DNA of 64,000 nucleotides from assembly GCF_028583725.1 (NCBI RefSeq), contig NZ_CP110680.1, positions 3,658,001 through 3,722,000 on the forward strand. Reading direction: 5' to 3'. The stretch's first letter is position 1; each line of letters opens with the position of its first letter. Shown piece after piece: positions 1-7,551 of the stretch. The translations under genes and the position numbers were made by a program. Origin of the DNA: Cellulomonas fimi. Lineage in GTDB: Bacteria > Actinomycetota > Actinomycetes > Actinomycetales > Cellulomonadaceae. The notes beneath the pieces are model-generated. The model was not told the origin of the DNA, did not search any database, and saw only the letters and a list, made by a program, of their open reading frames with translations.

Positions 1-364
1 CGCGGCGGAGCAGCCCGCCCCGCGAGTGCTCGTCGCCGAGGTAGACGTTCTGCGCGACGGTGAGGTTCGGCAGGAGCGAGAGCTCCTGGTACACGGTCGC
101 GATGCCCGCGGCGATCGCGGCGGCGGGCGAGTCGATCGTCTCGGCGCGGCCGTCGACGACGATCTGGCCGCCGTCCGGGGTGGTCGCCCCGGCGATGGTC
201 CGCAGGAGCGTCGACTTGCCCGCGCCGTTGTGGCCGACGAGCCCGACGACGTCCCCCGGCCGCACGTCGACCGAGACGCCGTGCAGCACCGACACACCCG
301 AGTACCGCTTGATGATCCCTCGGACGCTCAGCCCTGCCGGCGTCCCGGTCGACGTCGTGGTCAT
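1..364 (-). CDS. Sugar ABC transporter ATP-binding protein, 5' part only
   Basis: This is the ATPase of a ribose/xylose-type importer (RbsA/XylG/MglA class). The start is the ATG whose first base is 364, and the gene runs off the left edge after about 121 codons. Visible are the Walker A motif GHNGAGKST (about residues 38-46) and the Q-loop region VYQELSLLPNLTVAQN, which is typical of carbohydrate importers with two fused ATPase halves. Only one base separates it from the stop of the binding-protein gene upstream, so it is the third gene of a permease, binding protein, ATPase operon. The missing part should hold the Walker B motif and the second ATPase half. The sugar cannot be told from this fragment. 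Confidence 0.93.
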   Translation of the reverse strand, partial: MTTTSTGTPAGLSVRGIIKRYSGVSVLHGVSVDVRPGDVVGLVGHNGAGKSTLLRTIAGATTPDGGQIVVDGRAETIDSPAAAIAAGIATVYQELSLLPNLTVAQNVYLGDEHSRGGLLRR

Positions 365-365
365 G

Positions 366-1385
366 TCAGCCGACCTCGCCCGGACCCGGCGTCTGGCCGA
401 CGGTGAAGAGCTTGAGCGACTGCAGGATCTCCGCCTCGGGCGTCGCGCCGTCGACCCACGCTCGGATCTGCTCGACGACCTGCTGGCCGTAGGCGTTCGG
501 CTCCTGGGCGACGCACGCGGGGTACTGCTCGGTCAGCGTCTGCTCGGAGGCGCAGAACCCGTAGACCTTGACCGCGCTGTTGGCGCCGAGGGCCTGGAGC
601 GCGCCGTAGGCGGCCGGGCCCGTCGACGCGAAGATCACGTTGATGTCCGGGTTGCCGGAGAGCATCTCGGTGGTCGCGCGCAGGCTGTCGTCGGGCTTGA
701 CGTTGCCGTCGACCTTCGCCACGACGGACGCGTTCGGGTTCGCGGACAGGGCCTCCTCGAAGCCGGCGTCGCGCATCTGCGTCGGGGTCTCGTCGGGCTC
801 GGTCACGAAGCCGACCTTGATCTCGGCGTCGGCGCCCAGGTCGGCGAGGACCTGCTCGGCGGTCTGGCGGCCGCCCGCGGTGTTGTCGGCGCCGAGGTAC
901 TGCACGATGCTCGCGCCCTGCGACTCGAGCGCCTCGGGGTCGATGCCCACGTTGACGGTGAACACCGGCACGCCCGCGTCGTTCGCGGCCTTGACGATCG
1001 CGGCGCCCGGCTCGGACTTGACCGCGTTGAGGGCGAGCGCGCACGGCTTCTTCTGCAGCATCGACTGCGCCTGCGCGAGCTGGTTGGCGTCGTCGTCGTC
1101 GGCGATCTGCACCTCGACCGTGAACCCGTTCGCCTCGGCCGCCTCCTCGAAGCCGGCCTTCATGGCGACGTAGTAGGGGTTGGTGAGGTTCGGCAGCGCG
1201 ACCGCGATGAACGGGGTCTCGTCGTCGCACGAGTCCGGGCGGGGGATCTCGCCGGAGGCGGCGGTGGCCGCGCCGGACGAGCCGCCGTTCGACGAGCCCG
1301 TGCCCGTGTCGACGGCACCGCACGCGCCGAGCACGAGGGTGGTGGCGGCCAGGCCGGCCGCGAGGGCGGGGATGCGAAGCTTCAT
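366..1385 (-). CDS. Sugar ABC transporter substrate-binding lipoprotein
   Basis: A 339-residue periplasmic-binding-protein-like lipoprotein of the ribose/autoinducer-2 binding class (Peripla_BP_4). It starts MKLRIPALAAGLAATT and has a lipobox LGAC, with the lipidated Cys at residue 22, followed by a Ser/Gly/Thr linker. The first strand FIAVALPNLTNPYYVAM is the usual opening of this family. The start has a good Shine-Dalgarno (AGGAGAG). It lies 41 bases downstream of the permease gene and one base upstream of the ATPase gene. It should sit outside the membrane and deliver sugar to the permease. The ligand is not determinable from sequence alone; the linked SorC regulator and pentulose-phosphate epimerase suggest a pentose, ketose or polyol. 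Confidence 0.93.
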   Translation of the reverse strand: MKLRIPALAAGLAATTLVLGACGAVDTGTGSSNGGSSGAATAASGEIPRPDSCDDETPFIAVALPNLTNPYYVAMKAGFEEAAEANGFTVEVQIADDDDANQLAQAQSMLQKKPCALALNAVKSEPGAAIVKAANDAGVPVFTVNVGIDPEALESQGASIVQYLGADNTAGGRQTAEQVLADLGADAEIKVGFVTEPDETPTQMRDAGFEEALSANPNASVVAKVDGNVKPDDSLRATTEMLSGNPDINVIFASTGPAAYGALQALGANSAVKVYGFCASEQTLTEQYPACVAQEPNAYGQQVVEQIRAWVDGATPEAEILQSLKLFTVGQTPGPGEVG

Positions 1386-1426
1386 CGCTCTGTCTCTCCT
1401 GGGGGTGGGTCGGGGTCGTGCCGGGT

Positions 1427-2479
1427 TCACCGGTGGTCGGGGGTGCCCGCGGTGACGGGGGTCGCGGGGGACGCGGGGGTGACCGCTGCGTCGGTGCCGC
1501 TCGGGGGTCCGCCGCGCAGGCGGCGGCGGAACAGGTCGCTGAGCGACGACTGGCGGCGGTAGGTGTCGAGGATGACGCCGCCGAGGATGATCAGGCCGAT
1601 GACGAGCGGCTGCCAGTACGACTGGACGCCGACGACGTTCATGCCGTTGGACACGGTCGCGATGAGGACGGCGCCGAGCAGCGCACCGGGCAGGGAACCG
1701 ATCCCGCCGAACAGGCTGACACCGCCGACGACCGCCGCGGCGATCGAGTAGAAGAGCTCGTTGCCCGAGCCGGCCGACGGGTAGCCGACCATGAGGCGCG
1801 ACGTGACGATGAGGCCGCCCATGCCCGCGCAGAGCCCGGAGACCGCGTAGACGAGCATCGTGACGCGGCCGATCGGGATGCCCGACAGGCGCGAGGTCTC
1901 GGCGTTGCCGCCGACCGCGTAGATGTGGACGCCGGTCGGGGTGAGCCGCAGCAGGACCGTGAAGACGATCGCGAACACCGCGACGAGCACGACCGGCATG
2001 GGGATCCCGAACAGCGACCCGCGGCCGATGATCGCGAACATCGGGTCGGCGACGTTGACGGAGCTCGCGCCGGTGAGGATGAGCGGGATCGACGCGGCGA
2101 CGCCGAACGCCGCGAACGTCACGATGAACGGCGGCAGCTTCAGGTAGTGGATGAGCGCGCCGTTGATGACACCGACGAGCGCGCCGACCGCGAGCGCCGC
2201 GAGGGCGGCGGCCCACCACGGGAGTCCGCTGCGCATCGCGAGGGCGGCGATCATCCCGGTCAGGGCGACGTTGGAGCCCGTCGACAGGTCGATGCCGCCG
2301 GTGAGCAGCACGAACGCCTGGCCCATCGCGAGGAACGCGATGACCGTGCCGTTGAGCAGCAGCAGGTTGGCGTTGTCGAACGTGCGGAACGTCGGGGACA
2401 TCAGGCTGAAGATCACCGCGACGAGCACGATCACCACGCCGATGCCGAGCTCCTCCGGGATCCGGCGGCGCTTCACCAT
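1427..2479 (-). CDS. Sugar ABC transporter permease (RbsC-like)
   Basis: A membrane permease of about 350 residues with eight to ten hydrophobic segments, belonging to the BPD_transp_2 family (RbsC, XylH). The conserved stretch AMGQAFVLLTGGIDLSTG near residue 70 is characteristic. I chose the ATG at 2479 because GAGGAGG lies six bases upstream of it. An ATG 33 bases further upstream (2512) is also in frame but lies inside a palindromic operator and has no ribosome-binding site. It is the first gene of the transporter operon and is transcribed away from the SorC regulator. The last 50 residues are polar and rich in Pro/Thr, consistent with a cytoplasmic tail. Confidence 0.92.
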   Translation of the reverse strand: MVKRRRIPEELGIGVVIVLVAVIFSLMSPTFRTFDNANLLLLNGTVIAFLAMGQAFVLLTGGIDLSTGSNVALTGMIAALAMRSGLPWWAAALAALAVGALVGVINGALIHYLKLPPFIVTFAAFGVAASIPLILTGASSVNVADPMFAIIGRGSLFGIPMPVVLVAVFAIVFTVLLRLTPTGVHIYAVGGNAETSRLSGIPIGRVTMLVYAVSGLCAGMGGLIVTSRLMVGYPSAGSGNELFYSIAAAVVGGVSLFGGIGSLPGALLGAVLIATVSNGMNVVGVQSYWQPLVIGLIILGGVILDTYRRQSSLSDLFRRRLRGGPPSGTDAAVTPASPATPVTAGTPDHR

Positions 2480-2505
2480 GTCTGCCTCCTCGCAGCCTGT
2501 GTTCT

Positions 2506-2519
2506 TGCTCATATGAGCA
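2506..2519. promoter_or_regulatory. Operator palindrome for the SorC-type regulator (transporter side)
   Basis: TGCTCATATGAGCA is a perfect 14-base palindrome in the 5' untranslated region of the transporter operon. A half copy (TGCTCAT) lies at 2528-2534, and a near-identical palindrome overlaps the start of the divergent regulator gene at 2616-2629. The arrangement fits autoregulation plus control of the transporter by the adjacent SorC protein. Confidence 0.55.
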
Positions 2520-2543
2520 CCACGCGTTGCTCATCTGCCTTCG

Positions 2544-2573
2544 ACACTACGTCGCGGATCTCGCTCGGATCAA
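2544..2573 (-). promoter_or_regulatory. Predicted promoter of the sugar ABC operon
   Basis: On the reverse strand, TTGATC (2573-2568) and TAGTGT (2549-2544) are separated by 18 bases. The predicted start site near 2537 lies just before the half-site TGCTCAT (2528-2534) and the full palindrome at 2506-2519, so a bound regulator would block transcription. This is a pattern-based prediction. Confidence 0.5.
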
Positions 2574-2610
2574 CTTGGCCAGATCACGATTGGGCAACGT
2601 TCGAGCGCGC

Positions 2611-2629
2611 TATGGTGCTCACATGAGCG
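2611..2629 (+). promoter_or_regulatory. -10 element and operator overlapping the regulator start codon
   Basis: TATGGT (2611-2616) lies six bases before the ATG at 2623, a spacing expected for a leaderless mRNA. There is no Shine-Dalgarno. TGCTCACATGAGCG (2616-2629) matches the transporter-side palindrome at 12 of 14 positions and covers the predicted start site and the initiation codon. This suggests negative autoregulation. Confidence 0.45.
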
Positions 2630-3615
2630 AAGCAGAGGGGCGCGGCAACGGCGCCGACGACCGCGGGCTGATGGTCCTGGCGGCCCGGCGCTACTACGTC
2701 GACGACGTGTCGAAGGTGCAGATCGCGGAGGAGCTGGGCGTGTCCCGGTTCAAGGTCGCGCGCCTGCTCGAGCACGCGAAGGCGACCGGCGTCGTCACGA
2801 TCACCATCCACGCCGACGGGCTCCAGGACCCGGCGCTGGGGGCTGCGCTGCGCGAGCACCTCGGGCTCTCCGCCGTGACGGTCGTCGAGACCAGCGGCGA
2901 CGCCGACGCCGTCCGCCACCAGGTCGGCGAGGCCGCCGCGCAGGTCCTCGGCGCGACGCTGCGCGAGGGCGAGGTGCTCGGTCTCGCGTGGGGCCGCACC
3001 CTCACCGCCATGAGCGCCGCGCTGCCGCCGCTCCCCCGCGTCGACGTCGTCCAGCTCACCGGCGCGATCGGCACCGACCTCGACGAGTCGCCCGTCGAGA
3101 TCGTCCGCCGCGTCGCCCTGCGCTCCGGCGGCACCGCCCGCCCGATCTTCGCGCCGCTCGTCGTCGACGACGCCCGCACCGCCGACGCCCTGCGCCGCCA
3201 GCCCGACGTCGCCGCCGCCCTGCGCATGTTCGACTCCGTGACCACCGCCGTCGTCTCCGTCGGGTCGTGGGAGCCGCCGGACTCGCAGCTCCTGCGCACC
3301 ATCAGCGACGCCGAGCGGTCTGCCCTGCTGGAGTCGGGCGTGCGCGCCGAGGTCGCGTCGCTGCTCGTCTCCGACTCCGGCGAGCTCGTCGCGCCGCACT
3401 TCCAGGACCGCTGCGTGACCATCGAGTTCGCGCAGATGCGCGCCATCCCGCGCATCGTCGCCGCGGCCGGCGGGGCGCAGAAGGCGCAGGCCGTCGCCGC
3501 GATCGTCCGCGCCGGGCTGTGCACCGAGCTCGTCACCGACCGCGCGCTCGCCGAGGCGCTGCTCGCACTGCCGCGCGTGTCGCCCGCGCCGGGCGACGCC
3601 GGGGCGGACTCGTGA
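2623..3615 (+). CDS. SorC/DeoR-type sugar-binding transcriptional regulator
   Basis: A 330-residue regulator with an N-terminal helix-turn-helix (about residues 31-52, containing QIAEELGVSRFKVARLLE) and a C-terminal sugar-phosphate-binding SorC domain, recognisable by LGLAWGRTL, VVQLTGAIG and the late GLCTELVTDRALAEALL. SorC proteins sense phosphorylated sugars. It is transcribed divergently from the sugar ABC operon and overlaps the downstream epimerase gene by four bases (GTGA). I took the ATG at 2623; a longer in-frame reading to 2527 has no ribosome-binding site and lacks homology to the family's start. Palindromes in both promoters are the probable binding sites. Confidence 0.92.
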   Translation: MSEAEGRGNGADDRGLMVLAARRYYVDDVSKVQIAEELGVSRFKVARLLEHAKATGVVTITIHADGLQDPALGAALREHLGLSAVTVVETSGDADAVRHQVGEAAAQVLGATLREGEVLGLAWGRTLTAMSAALPPLPRVDVVQLTGAIGTDLDESPVEIVRRVALRSGGTARPIFAPLVVDDARTADALRRQPDVAAALRMFDSVTTAVVSVGSWEPPDSQLLRTISDAERSALLESGVRAEVASLLVSDSGELVAPHFQDRCVTIEFAQMRAIPRIVAAAGGAQKAQAVAAIVRAGLCTELVTDRALAEALLALPRVSPAPGDAGADS

Positions 3616-4313
3616 CGCTCGTCGTCGCCGCCTCGCTCTGGTCCACCCCGCCCGCGCTCCTCGCCGACGAGGCCGTGCGCCTCGCCGCCGCCGGGCTCAC
3701 ACGGTGGCACTGGGACGTCTCCGACGGCGTGTTCGCCGCGCCCGGCGGCTTCGATCCCGACACCGCGTGCCGGCTGTCCCACCTGACCGGGCTGCCCGGC
3801 GAGGCGCACCTCATGGTGTCCGACCCGCTCGCCGAGATCGACGCGTGGACCGCCGTCTGCGACACCGTGATCGTGCACGTCGAGGCCGCAGGCTGGGCGC
3901 GCGCGGTGTCCCGGATCCGATCTGCCGGGCGGCGTGCGGGTGTCGCGATCTCCCCGTCGACGCCGCTCTCCGCCCTCGACGACCTCCCACCCGACGTCGC
4001 GGTCCTCGTCATGTCCATCACCCCCGGCCAGGCGGGCTCGACGTTCCTGCCGTCGACGCTGTCCCGTCTCGACGCGCTCGCAGGTGGCCGCGATGCTGAC
4101 GCCGGCGGTGGCGTCGCGGCGGTCGGCCGTGGCGCGGGTCGCCGCGCGCTCGGCGTCGACGGCGGCGTCACGCTCGACCACGCGCACGACTGCGCCGCGC
4201 ACGACGCCACCTGGGTCGTCAGCGGCTCCGCCCTGTGCGGCGCCCCCGACCCGGCGTCCTGGCTGGAGACCGCGAGCGCCGCACCCGTCGGCGGGACGGC
4301 CGCCCGCCGCTGA
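3612..4313 (+). CDS. Ribulose-phosphate 3-epimerase-like protein
   Basis: A 233-residue TIM-barrel protein of the ribulose-phosphate 3-epimerase family, which interconverts ribulose-5-P and xylulose-5-P or acts on related ketose phosphates. The metal-binding HWDVSDG (His33, Asp35), EAHLMV (His66) and the late GVDGGVT motif are present. The family's usual HxDVMDG and NITFG signatures are altered, and the protein is more divergent than a housekeeping Rpe. It starts with GTG overlapping the SorC stop (GTGA), so the two are cotranscribed. The context suggests a pathway-specific epimerase (for example allulose- or pentulose-phosphate) acting on the sugar brought in by the divergent transporter. 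Confidence 0.85.
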   Translation: MTLVVAASLWSTPPALLADEAVRLAAAGLTRWHWDVSDGVFAAPGGFDPDTACRLSHLTGLPGEAHLMVSDPLAEIDAWTAVCDTVIVHVEAAGWARAVSRIRSAGRRAGVAISPSTPLSALDDLPPDVAVLVMSITPGQAGSTFLPSTLSRLDALAGGRDADAGGGVAAVGRGAGRRALGVDGGVTLDHAHDCAAHDATWVVSGSALCGAPDPASWLETASAAPVGGTAARR

Positions 4314-4410
4314 GGCCCCTACCGCGGAGCACGCGCCGCGGAGGGCTCCCGGCTGCGTCGACGCTCCCCCGGCGGGAGCATGGGAGCGTCGCCGACGACG
4401 GGAGCGCACG

Positions 4411-4698
4411 ATGAGCGAGCTGACCAGGACCACGACCGACCCCGACGAGATCCGGCGGTTCGTCGAAGGCCACCAGGCGGTCCCCGCGCTGATCCGCGCC
4501 GTCTACCCGAAGGACCCCCGCATGCCCGCGGTCATCTTCCCGGAGGGCCCGAGCGGTCACGGCGCCGAGCGCGCGACGTGGGAGGAGTTCTTCGCGGCCC
4601 TCGACGCGTCGAACCTCGCCTTCCAGTACCCGCTCCCGGCCACGCCCGGCGGCCACACACCCCCGTTCTTCGAGCTCATCCAGCGCGAGGACGACTGA
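4411..4698 (+). CDS. Small protein of unknown function
   Basis: A 95-residue acidic, soluble protein without a signal peptide or membrane segment, which I do not recognise. Its codon use matches the high-GC neighbours. The ATG has GGAG ten bases upstream. It contains Pro-rich stretches (YPLPATPGGHTPPF) and ends FELIQREDD. It stands alone between the epimerase gene (97 bases upstream) and the Imm5-like gene (61 bases downstream), and there is no evident functional link to either. Confidence 0.65.
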   Translation: MSELTRTTTDPDEIRRFVEGHQAVPALIRAVYPKDPRMPAVIFPEGPSGHGAERATWEEFFAALDASNLAFQYPLPATPGGHTPPFFELIQREDD

Positions 4699-4759
4699 CG
4701 CGCCAGCCCTGGACGGGGGCCTGGACGCGCACGTCAGCCCTCTGCGCCAGGATGAACGC

Positions 4760-5275
4760 GTGCCGATCCTCCCGCGTGAACGCGACCCCCGGCTCATCAC
4801 GATCCGCCGCGGCGGCACGCTGACCGACGAGCACCACGTCCTGCTCGCGCGCTGGGCGCTCGCGTGCGCGGAGCACGTGCTGCCGCTGTTCGAGCGCGAG
4901 AGCGATGACGGCCGCCCGGCGGAGGCGCTGCGCATCGGACACGCCTGGACCCGCGGCGAGGCGACGATGCGTCAGGCGCACGACGCGGCCTTCCGGGCCA
5001 ACGCCGCCGGTCGCGGGCTGCCGGACCCGGCGCGGTTCGCCGCCCTCTCGGCGGGTCAGGCGGTCGCGGTGGCGCACGTCGCCGCGCACGACCTGGGGGC
5101 CGCGGCCTACGCGATACGCGCGGTCACGGCGGATGTCCCCGAGGCCGAGCGCGAGACCGCCCGCGTCGCCGAGCTGCGGTGGCAGCGCGACCTGATCCCC
5201 GACGACCTGCGGGACCTCGTGCTCGACGACCAGCGTCGGCGGAACGCGATCTGCTGGGACGTCTTTTCCGACTGA
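4760..5275 (+). CDS. Imm5-like putative immunity protein
   Basis: A 171-residue all-helical soluble protein. The pattern LARWALACAEHVLPLFE, then AWTRGEATMRQAHDAAFRAN and AGQAVAVAHVAAHDLGAAAY, is that of the Imm5-like putative immunity family found beside polymorphic toxins and as orphans in Actinobacteria. The start is GTG at 4760; a CAGGAT hexamer six bases upstream would fit a leaderless transcript, and there is no Shine-Dalgarno. No toxin gene is nearby, so it is an orphan here. The family assignment is from recognition of the sequence pattern; the immunity role is inferred. Confidence 0.7.
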   Translation: MPILPRERDPRLITIRRGGTLTDEHHVLLARWALACAEHVLPLFERESDDGRPAEALRIGHAWTRGEATMRQAHDAAFRANAAGRGLPDPARFAALSAGQAVAVAHVAAHDLGAAAYAIRAVTADVPEAERETARVAELRWQRDLIPDDLRDLVLDDQRRRNAICWDVFSD

Positions 5276-5423
5276 GGCCCCGCGGCTCGACGACGGCGCC
5301 CCCCCTGCGCCACGGCGTCCGGGGTGCGGGCTGCGCACTGCGGGCTGCGGGCTGCGGGCCGGCTCGGCGGTTCCGCTCCTGCCCACGTCGGCTCCATGTA
5401 GCGGGCTTCACGGACGCCGCGGC

Positions 5424-5453
5424 TTGATGATCGGATACCCCCGGGGGTATCGT
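5424..5453 (+). promoter_or_regulatory. Promoter with embedded CsoR/CstR-type operator
   Basis: TTGATG (5424-5429), an 18-base spacer and TATCGT (5448-5453) form a promoter that ends seven bases before the GTG at 5461, so the mRNA is probably leaderless. The spacer and -10 are covered by GATACCCCCGGGGGTATC (5434-5451), a perfect 18-base palindrome of the type bound by CsoR-family repressors. The repressor is likely the CstR-like protein encoded at 7552-7821, whose own promoter has a near copy. Confidence 0.7.
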
Positions 5454-5460
5454 TCGAGCC

Positions 5461-7335
5461 GTGCCCAGCACCGAGACCCCGCTCCCCGCGCACCCGAGCG
5501 ACGCCCCGCGCCGCCTCGTGATCGTCGGTGGCGTCGCGGGCGGCATGAGCGCCGCCGCCCGGGCCCGACGGCTGTCCGAGTCGGCCGAGATCGTCGTCCT
5601 CGAGCAGTCGCCGTACGTGTCGTTCGCCAACTGCGGCCTGCCGTACCACCTGTCCGGCGAGATCGCGGACCGCGACGACCTGCTGCTCCACACGCCAGTG
5701 AGCCTGCGCGCCGCCCTCAACCTGGACGTCCGCACCGGCCACCGCGCCGCCGCGATCGACCGCGCCGCGCGCACGGTGACCGTCGCGACTGCCGACGGTG
5801 CGTACGCGCTTCCCTACGACGCGCTGCTGCTCGCCCCCGGCGCGGTCGCGGTCCGCCCGCCGATCGACGGCCTCGACCACCCCGCGGTCCACGCGCTGCG
5901 GACCGTCCCCGACGTCGACGCCCTGCGCGACCGCGTCGACCAGGCGCTCGCCCGCGCCACGGGCACGTGTCCCCCGCGGGCCGTCGTCGTCGGCGCCGGC
6001 TTTATCGGCCTGGAGGCCGTCGAGGCGCTGGTCGCGCGCGGCTTCGAGGTCGACCTCGTCGAGCTCGCGGACCACGTCCTGCCGCCCCTCGACGCCGAGC
6101 TCGCTCCCCTGCTCGCCGACGAGCTCCTGGCCCACGGCGTCGCGCTGCACCTCGGCGTGTCGGCGACCTCCGTCGTGGATGCCAGCCCGGCCGCCACCTC
6201 CGTCGCGGATGCCTTCCCGGCCGCCACCTCCGTCGTGGATGCCCTCCCGACCGCCACCTCCGTTCCGTCTGGCGCGGCCGGGACCGACCGCGCGACGAGC
6301 GCGTCGAGCGCGTCTGGTCCTGCCGATGCCCCCGCCGGGCAGGTGACCGTGACCCTCTCCGACGGCACCGCGCTCGACGCCGACCTCGTCGTGGTCAACG
6401 TCGGCGTCCGCCCCGCGAGCGACCTGGCCCGCGACGCCGGCCTCGACCTCGGGGCGCGCGGCGCGATCCGCGTCGACGCCGACCACCGCACGTCGGACCC
6501 GCACATCTGGGCCGTCGGCGACGCGATCGAGGTCCGTCAGGCCGTCACCGGCGACGCCGGCCCGGTGCCGCTCGCCGGACCTGCCAACCGCCAGGGCCGG
6601 CGCGCCGCCGAGTCGATGCTCGGCCACCGCACGACCCCGCAGGCCGCCGTCCTCGGCACCGCGATCGTCCGCGTCTTCGGCCTGACCGCGGCCGTCACGG
6701 GAGCCAGCCAGGCCACGCTCGTGCGCGCGGGCATCGAGCACGAGGTCGTCCACCTGCACCCGAACCACCACGCGGGCTACTACCCGGGCGCGTCGGCCGT
6801 GCACCTGGTCGCGTCGTTCGCGCCCGACGGTCGCCTCCTCGGCGCCCAGGCCGTCGGCCGCGAGGGTGTCGACAAGCGCATCGACGTCCTCGCGACGGCG
6901 CTGCGCGCGGGCATGACCGCCGACGACCTGGCCGAGCTCGAGCTCGCCTACGCGCCGCCGTACGGCTCGGCGAAGGACCCGGTCAACATGCTCGGCTTCG
7001 TCGCGCAGAACGCGCTCGACGGCACGATGCCGCAGTGGCAGGCCACCGACCTGTCTGATGCGATGGAGTCGACCCTGATCCTCGACGTCCGCTCCGCGAA
7101 GGAGCGCGCCGCCGCCCACCTGCCCGGCTCGCTGCACGTCCCGCACACCGAGCTGCGCGACCGCCTCGACGAGGTCCGTACCGCCGCCGACGGCCGCCCG
7201 ATCAGCGTGCACTGCGCGAGCGGCGTCCGCTCCTACCTCGCGACCCGCATCCTGCGCGGCGTCGGCCTCGACGCCCGCAACCTCTCCGGCGGCTGGCAGA
7301 CGCTGCAGGCCGTCCACCCGTCCCTGTCCGCCTGA
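5461..7335 (+). CDS. CoA-disulfide reductase-rhodanese fusion (persulfide reductase type)
   Basis: A 624-residue fusion of an FAD/NAD(P)H pyridine nucleotide-disulfide oxidoreductase and a C-terminal rhodanese domain. Visible are the N-terminal dinucleotide-binding motif VIVGGVAGGMSAAARARR, the redox Cys58 in SFANCGLPYHLSG, a second Rossmann motif VVVGAGFIGLEAVEAL, the FAD motif IWAVGDA, and the rhodanese loop HCASGVRS with Cys585. Such CoADR-RHD proteins reduce CoA or other low-molecular-weight persulfides and polysulfides. It is placed first in a unit with a Cys-rich small protein and a CstR-like repressor. Residues about 236-297 form a Ala/Thr/Ser/Val-rich insertion encoded by a 30-base tandem repeat. 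The length otherwise fits the family. Confidence 0.9.
   Translation: MPSTETPLPAHPSDAPRRLVIVGGVAGGMSAAARARRLSESAEIVVLEQSPYVSFANCGLPYHLSGEIADRDDLLLHTPVSLRAALNLDVRTGHRAAAIDRAARTVTVATADGAYALPYDALLLAPGAVAVRPPIDGLDHPAVHALRTVPDVDALRDRVDQALARATGTCPPRAVVVGAGFIGLEAVEALVARGFEVDLVELADHVLPPLDAELAPLLADELLAHGVALHLGVSATSVVDASPAATSVADAFPAATSVVDALPTATSVPSGAAGTDRATSASSASGPADAPAGQVTVTLSDGTALDADLVVVNVGVRPASDLARDAGLDLGARGAIRVDADHRTSDPHIWAVGDAIEVRQAVTGDAGPVPLAGPANRQGRRAAESMLGHRTTPQAAVLGTAIVRVFGLTAAVTGASQATLVRAGIEHEVVHLHPNHHAGYYPGASAVHLVASFAPDGRLLGAQAVGREGVDKRIDVLATALRAGMTADDLAELELAYAPPYGSAKDPVNMLGFVAQNALDGTMPQWQATDLSDAMESTLILDVRSAKERAAAHLPGSLHVPHTELRDRLDEVRTAADGRPISVHCASGVRSYLATRILRGVGLDARNLSGGWQTLQAVHPSLSA
6163..6264 (+). 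repeat. 30-base in-frame tandem repeat inside the CoADR-rhodanese gene
   Basis: Three full units (6163-6192, 6193-6222, 6223-6252) and a partial fourth each begin GCCACCTCCGTC or a close variant, and encode ATSVVDA.P-like decapeptides. The length is a multiple of three, so the frame is kept. It lies between the two nucleotide-binding halves and looks like a recent slippage expansion forming a surface loop. Confidence 0.85.
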
Positions 7336-7368
7336 CCCCTGCTCCGCCCTTCCCCGAGGAGAACCCCC

Positions 7369-7488
7369 ATGTGCTACCCGGTCACCTGCCCCACCTGCGG
7401 CAAGACCACCTGGGACGGCTGCGGCATGCACGCCCAGGACGTGATGGGCTCCGTTCCGCCCGCCGACCGCTGCACCTGCCCCCGCTGA
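7369..7488 (+). CDS. 39-residue Cys-rich putative zinc-binding protein
   Basis: A very short gene with a strong Shine-Dalgarno (GAGGAG) eight bases before its ATG, between the CoADR-rhodanese gene and the CstR-like gene. The protein has seven Cys: MCYPVTCPTCGKTTW, then GCGMH and CTCPR at the end. The pairs CPTC, CGMH and CTC could bind one zinc ion as a compact zinc ribbon. I recall similar short MCYPVxCPxCGKTTWxGCG proteins as a widespread unnamed family in Actinobacteria. The function is unknown; cotranscription with persulfide-handling genes suggests a thiol or sulfur role, which is inference only. Confidence 0.75.
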   Translation: MCYPVTCPTCGKTTWDGCGMHAQDVMGSVPPADRCTCPR

Positions 7489-7501
7489 CCTCGCTTCACC
7501 C

Positions 7502-7521
7502 GGTACCCGCGGGGGTATCGT
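7502..7521 (+). promoter_or_regulatory. Second CsoR/CstR-type operator and -10 element
   Basis: GGTACCCGCGGGGGTATC (7502-7519) differs at two positions from the perfect palindrome at 5434-5451 and again overlaps a TATCGT -10 hexamer (7516-7521). It lies upstream of the repressor gene, which has its own Shine-Dalgarno, so the repressor is probably autoregulated from this promoter. Confidence 0.6.
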
Positions 7522-7551
7522 CGCCACACGCGTCCGACGAGGAGAACCGCC

